Assembly: GCA_947375185.1 (NCBI GenBank)
Contig: CANCEU010000013.1
Coordinates: 1-55,111, forward strand
From: Chitinophagaceae bacterium
Lineage (GTDB): Bacteria; Bacteroidota; Bacteroidia; Chitinophagales; Chitinophagaceae
DNA: 55,111 nucleotides
Direction: 5' to 3'
The notes below the pieces were generated by a model. It made no database searches. It saw only the letters and a program-made list of their open reading frames with translations, and was not told the origin of the DNA. A program made the translations under genes and the position numbers. Shown piece after piece: positions 26,810 to 35,819 of this stretch. Each line of letters starts with the position of its first letter. Position 1 is the stretch's first letter.

Positions 26810-27361
26810 TTACAAGCTAGCTGCGTATTCAGCGAAGCTTCCTAAAGTTTTATCTTTTTCAGAAAATATCAATTGAGTAGTTGGCAACTTCCAATCAATA
26901 TTTAAATCCTGGTCGTTGTACATAATGCCCACTTCATTGCCTGGCTCATAAAACTTATCTACTTTATAAAAGAAAGTAGCGGTTTCACTTAATACAACAA
27001 AGCCATGCGCAAATCCGGCGGGTACAAAAAACTGTTTATGATTGTCCGCTGTTAATTCAATTGCATAATGCTGTCCAAAACTTGGCGAACCTTTTCTTAA
27101 ATCCACTGCTACATCAAGTACGGCACCTTCCAATACCCTCACTAATTTCGCTTGTGCAGACGAACCACGCTGCATATGCAAGCCTCTTAATACACCTTTA
27201 CTTGACTTAGATTGATTGTCTTGTACAAATACAAGATCTAATCCTGTAGCTGCATTAAAATCTCTTTGATTAAAAGTTTCAATAAAATAACCTCTTGCGT
27301 CTCCATGCACTTTTTCATGAATGATATAACAATCTTGTAAAGGGGTTTGCTCTATTCTCAT
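26810..27361 (-). CDS. rmlC: dTDP-4-dehydrorhamnose 3,5-epimerase
   Basis: 183 residues with the cupin fold of RmlC. Catalytic His is in VLRGLHMQ, and the second conserved segment is FFVPAGFAHGFVVLSE with the C-terminal YNDQDLNIDW. It epimerises C3 and C5 of dTDP-4-keto-6-deoxyglucose. The start codon overlaps the last base of rmlB, indicating coupling. 62 bp separate it from rmlA. Confidence 0.95.
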   Translation of the reverse strand: MRIEQTPLQDCYIIHEKVHGDARGYFIETFNQRDFNAATGLDLVFVQDNQSKSSKGVLRGLHMQRGSSAQAKLVRVLEGAVLDVAVDLRKGSPSFGQHYAIELTADNHKQFFVPAGFAHGFVVLSETATFFYKVDKFYEPGNEVGIMYNDQDLNIDWKLPTTQLIFSEKDKTLGSFAEYAASL

Positions 27362-28455
27362 TATCTATTGCTATACATTTCGTTATAATAGGTTTGGTAT
27401 GCTCCACTAGTTACATTTTCCAACCAAGCTGTATTTTGCAAATACCAATCAATGGTCGCTGCTAAGCCTTGTTCAAAAGTAACGGAAGGAGTCCATCCTA
27501 ATTCCTTATTTAATTTTGTAGCATCAATCGCATATCTGCGATCATGTCCTGGCCTATCTTTCACATAAGTAATTAAACCTTCGCTCTCTCCTTTTGTTCT
27601 TCCTAATTTTTCATCCATTTGCGTACACAACAATTTCACTAAATCAATATTGGTCCATTCATTGAATCCACCAATATTATAAGTATCCCCTTTTTTTCCT
27701 TCATGGAATATTAAATCAATTGCGCGCGCATGATCAATTACATACAACCAGTCACGCGTATACAAACCATCACCATAAACTGGCAATGCTTTTTTATTAA
27801 TGATATTATGAATGAATAATGGAATTAGTTTTTCAGGAAAGTGATTAGGGCCATAGTTATTAGAACAATTTGAAACTACAATAGGCAAGTGATAAGTTTC
27901 ACCATACGCTCTAACAAAATGATCACTAGCTGCTTTACTTGCAGAATAGGGAGAATTTGGATCATAAGGTGTAGTCTCTTTAAACAATCCTTCTTTACCC
28001 AAACTACCATATACTTCGTCAGTAGAAATATGATAAAACAAATGATCTCTTTTTTTATCCCAAGTGCCGTCATGTGCATTTTCGTAACTCAAATCGCCTT
28101 TCCAAAAATCTTTGGCAGTGTTCAATAAGTTCACGGTGCCAATCACATTGGTATATACAAAATCTAATGGCGAAATAATTGAACGATCAACATGTGATTC
28201 TGCAGCCAAATGAATCACATCTGTAATGTTATGTTTTTGGAAAATATCTTTCAAAGCATCCGCTTCTAAAATATTGGCCTTTACAAAATGATAGTTTGGT
28301 GATTTTTCAATATCCTTTAAATTCTCCAGATTACCCGCATATGTCAAGGCATCTAAATTAAAGATTTGATAATCAGGATATTTGGTAACCATTAAACGCA
28401 CAACATGCGACCCAATAAATCCTGCTCCTCCGGTAATTAATATATTTTTTTGCAT
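27361..28455 (-). CDS. rmlB: dTDP-glucose 4,6-dehydratase
   Basis: 364 residues, an extended short-chain dehydrogenase. The NAD-binding motif is ILITGGAGFIGSHVV; the catalytic region shows HISTDEVYGSLG and YSASKAASDHFVRAYGETY with the Tyr-x-x-x-Lys pair. It converts dTDP-glucose to the 4-keto-6-deoxy intermediate. First gene of the rml group; a divergent membrane acyltransferase gene begins 84 bp upstream. A CAAAGATA at 28472-28479 is TATCTTTG on the minus strand and fits the -7 consensus, but no -33 partner is clear. Confidence 0.95.
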   Translation of the reverse strand: MQKNILITGGAGFIGSHVVRLMVTKYPDYQIFNLDALTYAGNLENLKDIEKSPNYHFVKANILEADALKDIFQKHNITDVIHLAAESHVDRSIISPLDFVYTNVIGTVNLLNTAKDFWKGDLSYENAHDGTWDKKRDHLFYHISTDEVYGSLGKEGLFKETTPYDPNSPYSASKAASDHFVRAYGETYHLPIVVSNCSNNYGPNHFPEKLIPLFIHNIINKKALPVYGDGLYTRDWLYVIDHARAIDLIFHEGKKGDTYNIGGFNEWTNIDLVKLLCTQMDEKLGRTKGESEGLITYVKDRPGHDRRYAIDATKLNKELGWTPSVTFEQGLAATIDWYLQNTAWLENVTSGAYQTYYNEMYSNR

Positions 28456-28538
28456 CTGAATTTGTATCTTACAAAGATATTATTTTGACAATATATATTA
28501 GTAAGTAATTTATACTATTTACACTCATATTTAGACTT

Positions 28539-29693
28539 ATGAACCAACAAAGATACTATTCATTAGATGTTTTCAGAGGTGCTACCGTTGCCTTAATGAT
28601 TTTGGTGAACAATCCAGGTAGCTGGGGACATATTTTTAGTCCCTTAGAGCATGCTAGTTGGCATGGTTGCACACCAACCGATTTAGTATTCCCATTTTTC
28701 TTGTTTGCAGTAGGGAATGCCATGAGCTTTGTAATGCCAAAATTAGCACTTGGCACTTCGACTGACTTTTGGAAAAAAGTAATAAAAAGAACTTTCCTGA
28801 TTTTCGCTATTGGCCTTTTTTTAAACTGGAGCCCATTTGTTAAATGGTCCGACAATCATTTGATTTTTAAAATCTGGGAGAATGTGCGCATATTGGGTGT
28901 GTTACAAAGAATTGCTTTATGTTATTTTTTCGCATCTATAATTGTGTATTATGGTAAATCCCGCATGGCACTATTTATTGGAATGATGATTCTTGTTATA
29001 TATTGGGCACTCAATATTTTATTAGGAGCTCCAGGACACCCCTATAGTTTATCAGGATACTTTGGCAATGCAATGGATCAAGGTATTTTAGGCATCTCAC
29101 ATATTTATAAAGGAGAAGGAGTACCATTTGATCCCGAAGGCCTAATTAGCATGTTTCCTGCAATTGTACAAGTTATATTAGGATATTTAGTTGGCGAATA
29201 CATACAAGCAAAAGGAAAGAATTTTGAAATGCTAGCACATTTATTATTAACAGGAGTGGTGCTGGTATTGGCTGGTTGGATTTGGGACTTTAGTTTTCCA
29301 ATCAATAAAAAAATATGGACAAGTAGTTATGTATTGTACACCTCAGGGCTTGCCATGATTACTTTAGGAATGTTTATCTATTTATTAGAATTCAAAGAAG
29401 CAAAGGGAAAATGGAGTCACTTTTTTGATGTATTTGGAAAGAATCCGCTTTTCATTTTTGTGCTAAGTGGTTTCCTTCCAAGAGTTTTAGCATTATTAAG
29501 ATGGGTAGATCACACCGATGAAAAAGGTCAGCCAGTTTACACATCTGCTTTTCCATGGTTTTACGAACATGTATGCAAAAATATAAATGATGATTTAAGA
29601 ATTGGATCTTTTATATATGCATTATGCTTTATCGGATTCATGTTTGCACTTGCATACATCTTAGACATGAAGAAAATTTACATCAAGGTATAA
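28539..29693 (+). CDS. Membrane acyltransferase of the HGSNAT-like/DUF5009 family
   Basis: 384 residues with about ten membrane helices. The N-terminal motif SLDVFRGATVALMILVNNPG and the HASWHGCTPTDLVFPFFLFAVG segment are typical of bacterial homologues of heparan-alpha-glucosaminide N-acetyltransferase, where a membrane His carries the acetyl group across. The natural substrate in bacteria is generally not established; an extracytoplasmic amino sugar is an inference. Neighbouring genes deal with nucleotide sugars and cell-wall sugar recycling, which fits but does not prove this. It is convergent with the MurU-like gene, 32 bp apart. Confidence 0.85.
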   Translation: MNQQRYYSLDVFRGATVALMILVNNPGSWGHIFSPLEHASWHGCTPTDLVFPFFLFAVGNAMSFVMPKLALGTSTDFWKKVIKRTFLIFAIGLFLNWSPFVKWSDNHLIFKIWENVRILGVLQRIALCYFFASIIVYYGKSRMALFIGMMILVIYWALNILLGAPGHPYSLSGYFGNAMDQGILGISHIYKGEGVPFDPEGLISMFPAIVQVILGYLVGEYIQAKGKNFEMLAHLLLTGVVLVLAGWIWDFSFPINKKIWTSSYVLYTSGLAMITLGMFIYLLEFKEAKGKWSHFFDVFGKNPLFIFVLSGFLPRVLALLRWVDHTDEKGQPVYTSAFPWFYEHVCKNINDDLRIGSFIYALCFIGFMFALAYILDMKKIYIKV

Positions 29694-29725
29694 ACGCAAC
29701 AGATTTATTAAAAACACTACCCCAA

Positions 29726-30469
29726 CTATTTAAAAATAGCTGCAGCCTTTTCTAAACTTTCCGGCTTACCCACATCCAACAAAATGCCATCACTATGATC
29801 AAAATAATGAATTGCATAATGTTGTGCTAATTGCAAGTAGGCATCAATTAAAGAAAACTTGCCACGCAACTGCACTTCTTGTAAAAAAGCTGCATGTATT
29901 ATTTGTATACCACTAAACGCCTTTGGTACTGCAGTATTGGGATCTCTTAATGGAAGTGCCCATTTTTCTTCGGCCGTATTATTGTTTTTCCAGCCACACA
30001 AAGTTCCGGCTTGATTGAATATTAAATTTCTACTTGAATTTCTATTAGTGACTGCTAATGTTGCAATTAAATCCCCCTCCGATTTTATCCTATATGCTTC
30101 ATCAGCTGCAATCATTTTATGCAAATTTAAATTGGTTAAAATGTCGGCATTCATTACCAACCAGCGCTCTTCCGATTCAAAATAATGGGCAGCGCGCAAA
30201 AGTCCACCACCAGTTTCTAATACTTCATCAGTTTCATCAGAAATAGTGATATGCGCACCCCAACCATTATTTTGATTGATTGTATCAACTATTTGATCTG
30301 CGAAATGATGCACATTAACAATGATTTCTGTAATACCAAAAGACAACAGATATTCTACATTTTTTTGTAATAATGATTTTCCATTAACTTCTGCCAAAGC
30401 TTTAGGATGATGATCCGTAAAGGGTTTCAACCTAGTACCCAAGCCCGCTGCTAGAATCATTGCCCTCAT
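29726..30469 (-). CDS. Sugar-1-phosphate nucleotidyltransferase, MurU-like
   Basis: 247 residues. The GT-A fold begins MILAAGLGTRLKPFTDHHPKAL, with VMNADILTNL supplying the metal-binding Asp and LLDVGKPESLEKA near the C-terminus. By family and neighbourhood it resembles MurU, which makes UDP-MurNAc from MurNAc-1-phosphate. It is 19 bp downstream of an AmgK-like kinase, the enzyme that makes the sugar-1-phosphate, a pairing known from Pseudomonas and Tannerella cell-wall recycling. Generic mannose- or glucose-1-phosphate transferases look similar, so the substrate remains inferred. Confidence 0.85.
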   Translation of the reverse strand: MRAMILAAGLGTRLKPFTDHHPKALAEVNGKSLLQKNVEYLLSFGITEIIVNVHHFADQIVDTINQNNGWGAHITISDETDEVLETGGGLLRAAHYFESEERWLVMNADILTNLNLHKMIAADEAYRIKSEGDLIATLAVTNRNSSRNLIFNQAGTLCGWKNNNTAEEKWALPLRDPNTAVPKAFSGIQIIHAAFLQEVQLRGKFSLIDAYLQLAQHYAIHYFDHSDGILLDVGKPESLEKAAAIFK

Positions 30470-30488
30470 ATACCTAATAATTTATTTT

Positions 30489-31928
30489 TTATTTAACCCA
30501 GTTGTCTTTGTTGGTGTGTTCTAAAACAACTTTTACTTTATACTTATTTCTTAAATGCCTTGCAGTTTGTTCGGCAGCAAATACACTTCGATGCTGCCCA
30601 CCAGTACAACCAAAATTAATTTGCAAGGATTCAAAACCTCTTTCTAAATAGTTTTCAATTGTAATATCTATTAAATCCCAAACACTATTTAAAAATGTAT
30701 TCATCTTTGTTTTTTGCTCTAAAAAATCTTGTACTGGCTTATGTATACCGGCTAATTTTTTATAATCATCAAATCTTCCAGGATTTAATATGCCGCGCAT
30801 ATCAAAAATAAATCCACCTCCGTTTTCAGTTTCGTCTTTTGGTAGCCCTTTTTTATAACTAAAACTATTAATCGTAACAACCAATGGAGTATGTTCATTG
30901 GCAACTGGAGGAGTAAATCTTTGAATAACTTCATCAGAAACCATCCAGTTTAATATGCTAGCAAACACTGGTGTATCATTACTTATAGGCGAAACAGCTA
31001 AAAAGCTTTTTAAGTTATTTAAGCCCAATGGTATACTTGTTAAAAAATGCGCTTTTCGCTCAAACAACCCTCTAAAACCATACGCTCCTAACACTTGCAA
31101 TAAACGTAATAAAACAAAACCATTGTATTGTTTTCTGAATAGTGCTTCATCCATTTTAGTTGGCAATAATTTTTGCACTTCGTCAATATAATAGTCAACT
31201 AATTTTTGCTTCCACTCATTTGACAACTCCGCTTTTGCCTGCCATAAAAGGGATGCAACATCATAAGACAAACCACCTTGCATACCCCCCTGAAAATCGA
31301 TAAAGTACACCTCATCATTTGAAACAATGATATTTCGGCTTTGAAAATCTCTAAATAAAAAATGATTCAAATCCTTACTTGCTAATTGATCACTTAATAA
31401 TTCAAACTCATTAATTAAACCTTGCTTATCATATGGATATTGCAATGCATCTAAAAAATAGTATTTATAATAAAGTAAGTCAGTTAAAATTGCATGCTTG
31501 CCAAACTCTTTTGAAGTAAGGCAATAGTTATAATCCAACCCAGCGCCTCCCTGAATTTGTAATTTTGCCAACGCAGACAAACATTTTTGAAACAAAGAAT
31601 ATACATGCTCTGTTTTACCCTCTTTTTCTAAAATATCAAGCAATGAAATATTTCCTAAATCTGATTGTATATAAATTGACTTGCTCTCGTTGACAGCTAA
31701 TATTTGAGGAACCGGCAACCCTTTGGCATAAAAATGGTTCGAAAATTCAATAAAAGTCTCATTTTCCCTGATATTCAAATTGTAGGTAGCAATCCAAGAA
31801 TTCCCTCCTTGAACTATTCGATAATAAACTCGATCTCCACCACTCTGCGGAATTTTGCTGATATCATCCCAATCGGTATTATGAATTGTCTTATATAAAT
31901 TATTTATATGTATTAAAATATCTTCCAT
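30489..31928 (-). CDS. Fusion of an AmgK-like sugar kinase with a RapZ C-terminal domain
   Basis: 479 residues. The N-terminal ~330 form an aminoglycoside-phosphotransferase fold: catalytic loop LFRDFQSRNIIV and metal motif VYFIDFQGG, as in AmgK, which phosphorylates MurNAc/GlcNAc at the anomeric position. Residues ~340-479 match the RapZ C-terminal domain: TINSFSYKKGLP, FDMRGILNPG, and GCTGGQHRS at 440-448. In Escherichia coli that domain binds glucosamine-6-phosphate and regulatory RNA; the kinase half of RapZ is missing here and is replaced by AmgK. No frameshift separates the domains. The MurU-like gene follows 19 bp later. Such fusions may occur elsewhere in Bacteroidota; function of the joined sensor is inferred. 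Confidence 0.85.
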   Translation of the reverse strand: MEDILIHINNLYKTIHNTDWDDISKIPQSGGDRVYYRIVQGGNSWIATYNLNIRENETFIEFSNHFYAKGLPVPQILAVNESKSIYIQSDLGNISLLDILEKEGKTEHVYSLFQKCLSALAKLQIQGGAGLDYNYCLTSKEFGKHAILTDLLYYKYYFLDALQYPYDKQGLINEFELLSDQLASKDLNHFLFRDFQSRNIIVSNDEVYFIDFQGGMQGGLSYDVASLLWQAKAELSNEWKQKLVDYYIDEVQKLLPTKMDEALFRKQYNGFVLLRLLQVLGAYGFRGLFERKAHFLTSIPLGLNNLKSFLAVSPISNDTPVFASILNWMVSDEVIQRFTPPVANEHTPLVVTINSFSYKKGLPKDETENGGGFIFDMRGILNPGRFDDYKKLAGIHKPVQDFLEQKTKMNTFLNSVWDLIDITIENYLERGFESLQINFGCTGGQHRSVFAAEQTARHLRNKYKVKVVLEHTNKDNWVK

Positions 31929-32030
31929 AGGGGTAAAAAACAGCTTTAAATAGGCTTAAAAGTAACTAATTAAATGTTATGATTCATAAAATGAGAAAAA
32001 GTGGTAAATTCATTACATAATACAAGTAAT

Positions 32031-34817
32031 ATGCAATCAATTTTAAAGCGAACAGCATCCATTTTTTTTATCATGCTGTTAACAATTAGTTCATTTGCGC
32101 AAACGCAAAAAGTAACAGGAAAAGTAACCGACAACAAGGGAAATCCATTGGACGGTGTAACTGTAAAAGCAGCCACAAGTAAATCGGTTGTTTCAACAGA
32201 TAAAGGTGGCAATTTTTCAATTAACGCTCAAATTGGAACCACGCTTGATATTAGCTCTGTAGGCTATGAATCCAAAAAAGTAATTGCAAGCACAAATAAT
32301 TTAATCATTGTACTCAATGCCGTTACTACCGATTTGCAGGATGTAATATTAGTTGGTAGTCGAGGAGCAGGTCGTGTTAAAACGGAATCGCCTGTTCCTG
32401 TTGATGTAATTAAATTGTCAGATGTTGGTGTGAACACTGCAAGAATGGATTTAACTTCCACACTTAATTTTGTGGCACCTTCATTCAACTACAATAAACA
32501 ATCAGGCGCGGATGGTGCCGATCATATTGATATAGGAACTTTAAGAGGCCTAGGTCCTGACCAAACATTGGTTTTAATAAATGGCAAACGCCAACACAGT
32601 ACGGCTTTCGTAGGTTTATTTGGAACAAGAGGTCGTGGTAATTCAGGTGTTGATTTAAACGGATTCCCCGAATCAGCTGTAGATAGAATTGAAATTTTAA
32701 GAGATGGAGCTTCAGCACAATATGGTTCAGATGCAATTGCTGGAGTAATGAACATTGTATTAAAGAAAAACACAAATGAGTGGAATGTAACAACGGGTCT
32801 TGCTGGTTACTATGACAAAAAGTACAATACCTATTCGGTTAAAGATGATCATAATTATTTAAACAATGGAGCAATTGATGGTATCACTCAAAATTTATCA
32901 ATCAACAAAGGATTTGATTTAGGTAAGCAAGGTGGTTTTATTAACATTTCTTATGATTATACCAATCAAGGAAAAACTTTTAGAGAAGCCCCTGCTGCTG
33001 ATGGATTACCTACAAACACATGGAGACAGGGTTTTGGTGATGGTTCTATGGCTTCACATGGCATTATGTTTAATATGGAATTACCGATTGACGCAAATAC
33101 TAAATTTTATTCTTTTGGAAGCTATAATACAAAAAATTCTGATGCCTACGCTTATACAAGAAACTGGTCTGCTAAACCAACGCGCTTTCCTGTAACATCA
33201 TCTGGTAAATTAATTTATGTTCCTAGTATCATGTTTACTTCAGGCAGTGGAGATACAAGCTTTAACCCATTGATACAAACAAAAATTCAAGACTTCTCTT
33301 ATGTTGGAGGATTCTCTGGAAAAACTGCTGGCGGCTGGTATTGGGATATGAGTAATAGCATTGGTCAAAACATTTTCCATTATTACGGAGATGGTACATT
33401 TAATGCTTCAAACATCGGAAATACAACACAGACTCATTTTGATGATGGCGGATTTAGTTTCTTACAAAACACTTCTAATTTAGATTTATCAAAACAATTT
33501 GGTAAAATTAATGAGGGTGGTGTAAAAGTTTCCTATGGTGGTGAATTAAGATTTGAAGAGTATAAAATTTTTGAAGGAGAATTAGCATCATATAATGCAT
33601 ACGCTAATACCTTTGGCTTACAACAAGCCCCAGGATCTCAAGGATTCCCAGGTTTCAGTCCTGCTGATAAAGTAAGCGCTCACCGTTGGGTGGGCGGTGC
33701 ATATGGAGACATTGAATACACCCCTTCAAATGTATTATTATTAACAGGTGCTGTTCGTTTAGAAAATTATTCTGACTTTGGTCAAGTAGCTACTTACAAA
33801 GCTTCCTTCCGATACAAAGCAACAGACAATTTTAATTTCAGAGGTTCATTTAGTACAGGATACCGCGCTCCTTCATTGCAACAAAAATATTTCAGTAATA
33901 CTTTAACATCTTTCTCTGGAGGACAGTTAGTACAATCTAGAATTGCTAACAACGATGATCCAATTACTAAATTGGCAGGTATCCCATCACTAAAGCAAGA
34001 AACTAGTACCAATGCTAGTTTAGGATTTACATGGAAGCCTGTACAAGGATTAACTTTTACAGTTGATGGTTACAGTATTAAAATGAAAGATCGCGTAGTA
34101 TTATCAGGATTATTTGGTGCATCAGATCCTACCCTACCTTCGGCATTAACTACAAAGCTTACCAACTTAGGTGTTGCTACTGCTCAGTTCTTTGCAAATG
34201 CTGTAAATACTACGAATACAGGAATTGATATCGTAGCAGATTATCAAAAGAAAATTTCAAACAAAGAACGTTTCAAAATTTTATTTGTAGCAAACTTCCA
34301 AGGTATTACAATTGATGCAATTCATGTTCCTACTGCATTAAACACCAACGAATACAATGCAAACACTTTCTTCAATGATCGCGAAAAGTATTTCTTAAAA
34401 GCCTCTGCTCCTGAATCTAAATTCTCTACAAGTTTTGATTACACTAAGAATAAAGTTACCCTTGGTGCTCGAGTTACTTACTTTGGAAATGTAGCATTAA
34501 CTGGATTTGGGGTGAATGGTGATGGAATCAATCCACAAGTACCTGCAGATGCAGATGCAACTGGGAATACATTGGTTCCTGAAATTTTCAGCTACAAGGG
34601 GAAATTCTCAACCGACCTTTATATGAATGTTCAATTAGCAAAAAAGACTTCTATCATTTTTGGTGCTGATAATATCTTTAATGTTCATCCTGATTACGCT
34701 GTTAATCCACTTGCAAAAGGTTGGGCTGGAGATAATGAAACAGGTGGCCCTTGGGATGGTGTTCAAATGGGTTACAATGGATTAAGAATATTTACAAAAT
34801 TGGCATTCAAGTTTTAA
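32031..34817 (+). CDS. TonB-dependent outer-membrane receptor (SusC-like N-terminal domain)
   Basis: About 928 residues from ATG 32031, which starts the signal peptide MQSILKRTASIFFIMLLTIS; an in-frame ATG at 32001 adds 10 residues before it and is less likely. A carboxypeptidase-regulatory-like domain follows (VTGKVTDNKGNPLDGVTV), then the plug (VPVDVIKLSDVG, QTLVLINGKR, AVDRIEILRDGASAQYGSDAIAGVMNI, read in parts) and a 22-stranded barrel with FSTGYRAPSLQQKYF and a terminal FTKLAFKF. It imports a substrate using the TonB proton-motive system. No SusD-like gene follows, so it is not a typical polysaccharide-utilisation pair. Substrate unknown. Confidence 0.9.
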   Translation: MQSILKRTASIFFIMLLTISSFAQTQKVTGKVTDNKGNPLDGVTVKAATSKSVVSTDKGGNFSINAQIGTTLDISSVGYESKKVIASTNNLIIVLNAVTTDLQDVILVGSRGAGRVKTESPVPVDVIKLSDVGVNTARMDLTSTLNFVAPSFNYNKQSGADGADHIDIGTLRGLGPDQTLVLINGKRQHSTAFVGLFGTRGRGNSGVDLNGFPESAVDRIEILRDGASAQYGSDAIAGVMNIVLKKNTNEWNVTTGLAGYYDKKYNTYSVKDDHNYLNNGAIDGITQNLSINKGFDLGKQGGFINISYDYTNQGKTFREAPAADGLPTNTWRQGFGDGSMASHGIMFNMELPIDANTKFYSFGSYNTKNSDAYAYTRNWSAKPTRFPVTSSGKLIYVPSIMFTSGSGDTSFNPLIQTKIQDFSYVGGFSGKTAGGWYWDMSNSIGQNIFHYYGDGTFNASNIGNTTQTHFDDGGFSFLQNTSNLDLSKQFGKINEGGVKVSYGGELRFEEYKIFEGELASYNAYANTFGLQQAPGSQGFPGFSPADKVSAHRWVGGAYGDIEYTPSNVLLLTGAVRLENYSDFGQVATYKASFRYKATDNFNFRGSFSTGYRAPSLQQKYFSNTLTSFSGGQLVQSRIANNDDPITKLAGIPSLKQETSTNASLGFTWKPVQGLTFTVDGYSIKMKDRVVLSGLFGASDPTLPSALTTKLTNLGVATAQFFANAVNTTNTGIDIVADYQKKISNKERFKILFVANFQGITIDAIHVPTALNTNEYNANTFFNDREKYFLKASAPESKFSTSFDYTKNKVTLGARVTYFGNVALTGFGVNGDGINPQVPADADATGNTLVPEIFSYKGKFSTDLYMNVQLAKKTSIIFGADNIFNVHPDYAVNPLAKGWAGDNETGGPWDGVQMGYNGLRIFTKLAFKF

Positions 34818-34840
34818 TCTACTTATTTTTCAATAACTTT

Positions 34841-34868
34841 AAAGTCCAGATTCGTTCTGGACTTTTTT
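34841..34868 (+). terminator. Intrinsic terminator after the TonB receptor
   Basis: Perfect 10-bp stem, AAAGTCCAGA (34841-34850) and TCTGGACTTT (34856-34865), with a TTCGT loop and a trailing T run. It lies 24 bp after the receptor stop codon. Confidence 0.85.
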
Positions 34869-34913
34869 GTTGGTGTCACCTCACCATTATTGTACAAGGA
34901 CAAAATATATTTT

Positions 34914-35819
34914 ATGAAAAAAACTATAAATTTATTGATCGGGATTATTGTTTTGAGTAATTCATTAAAAGCACAAAACGGAATTGTTGTTTTTCAAACT
35001 GATTTCGGCACCAAGGATGGCGCCGTGTCTGCAATGAAAGGAGTTGCTAGTACTGTTGATCCTAGTTTAAAATTATACGATTTAACACATGATATTCCTG
35101 CCTATAATATTTGGGAAGCCGCTTATCGATTAGATCAAACCGTTCTGTATTGGCCAATAGGAACAGTGTTTGTCTCGGTGGTGGATCCTGGCGTGGGCAC
35201 CAACAGAAAGTCGGTGGTAGTCAAAACCAAATCGGGTCACTATATTGTCACACCCGATAACGGCACTCTTACTTTAATTGCTCAATCATTGGGCATTGAT
35301 TCGGTAAGAGAAATTGACGAGGTTTTGAATAGAAGAAAAAATTCTGGCGCTTCCTATACTTTTCATGGGCGTGATGTGTATGCATATACCGCTGCAAAAC
35401 TTGCCTCACATACGATACGTTACGAACAGGTTGGCAAAATAAGTACTGATCCTATCACTGAATTAACTTACCAAAAAGCAAGTTTAGTAAATGGCAGTTT
35501 AAAAGGCAACATATCCATTTTAGATATTCAGTACGGCAATATATGGACCAATATTGATCAAGAAAATTGGAAAAAATTTAATGCAATTACGCATACTAAA
35601 AATGAAATAATTGTGCAAATATTCAATAAGCAAAAGCTAATGTACACTGGCTCAATGCCTTTTGAAAATACATTCGGCGGTGTAGCATTTGGCAAACCCC
35701 TTGCTTATTTAAATAGCTTGATGGATTTATCTTTTGCGTTAAATCAAGGCAGCTTTGCTGACAAATACCATATCCAAACTGGTAATGATTGGAATGTGGT
35801 TGCTCGCTGGGTAAAATAA
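34914..35819 (+). CDS. Exported SAM hydroxide adenosyltransferase (DUF62/SAM hydrolase family)
   Basis: About 301 residues from ATG 34914. Residues 1-20 form a signal peptide (MKKTINLLIGIIVLSNSLKA, then QNG). The rest is a full DUF62 protein: VFQTDFGTKDGAVSAMKG, VVDPGVGTNRKSV, TPDNGTLTLI and TFHGRDVYAY. The catalytic triad known from the archaeal enzyme (Asp, Arg +7, His) is kept as Asp91-Arg98-His151. Family members split S-adenosylmethionine to adenosine and methionine and are normally cytoplasmic, so a signal peptide is odd. It follows the TonB receptor after a terminator and is convergent with the Rieske gene, with no gap. Confidence 0.85.
   Translation: MKKTINLLIGIIVLSNSLKAQNGIVVFQTDFGTKDGAVSAMKGVASTVDPSLKLYDLTHDIPAYNIWEAAYRLDQTVLYWPIGTVFVSVVDPGVGTNRKSVVVKTKSGHYIVTPDNGTLTLIAQSLGIDSVREIDEVLNRRKNSGASYTFHGRDVYAYTAAKLASHTIRYEQVGKISTDPITELTYQKASLVNGSLKGNISILDIQYGNIWTNIDQENWKKFNAITHTKNEIIVQIFNKQKLMYTGSMPFENTFGGVAFGKPLAYLNSLMDLSFALNQGSFADKYHIQTGNDWNVVARWVK

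Noticed and set aside
31970..32212. 80-codon minus-strand reading frame over the TonB receptor start
   Set aside because: It overlaps the receptor's signal peptide and N-terminal domain coding sequence and its translation has no recognisable features.
32031..34817. SusC/SusD polysaccharide-utilisation locus
   Set aside because: There is no SusD-like lipoprotein or glycoside hydrolase nearby, and a terminator directly follows the receptor.
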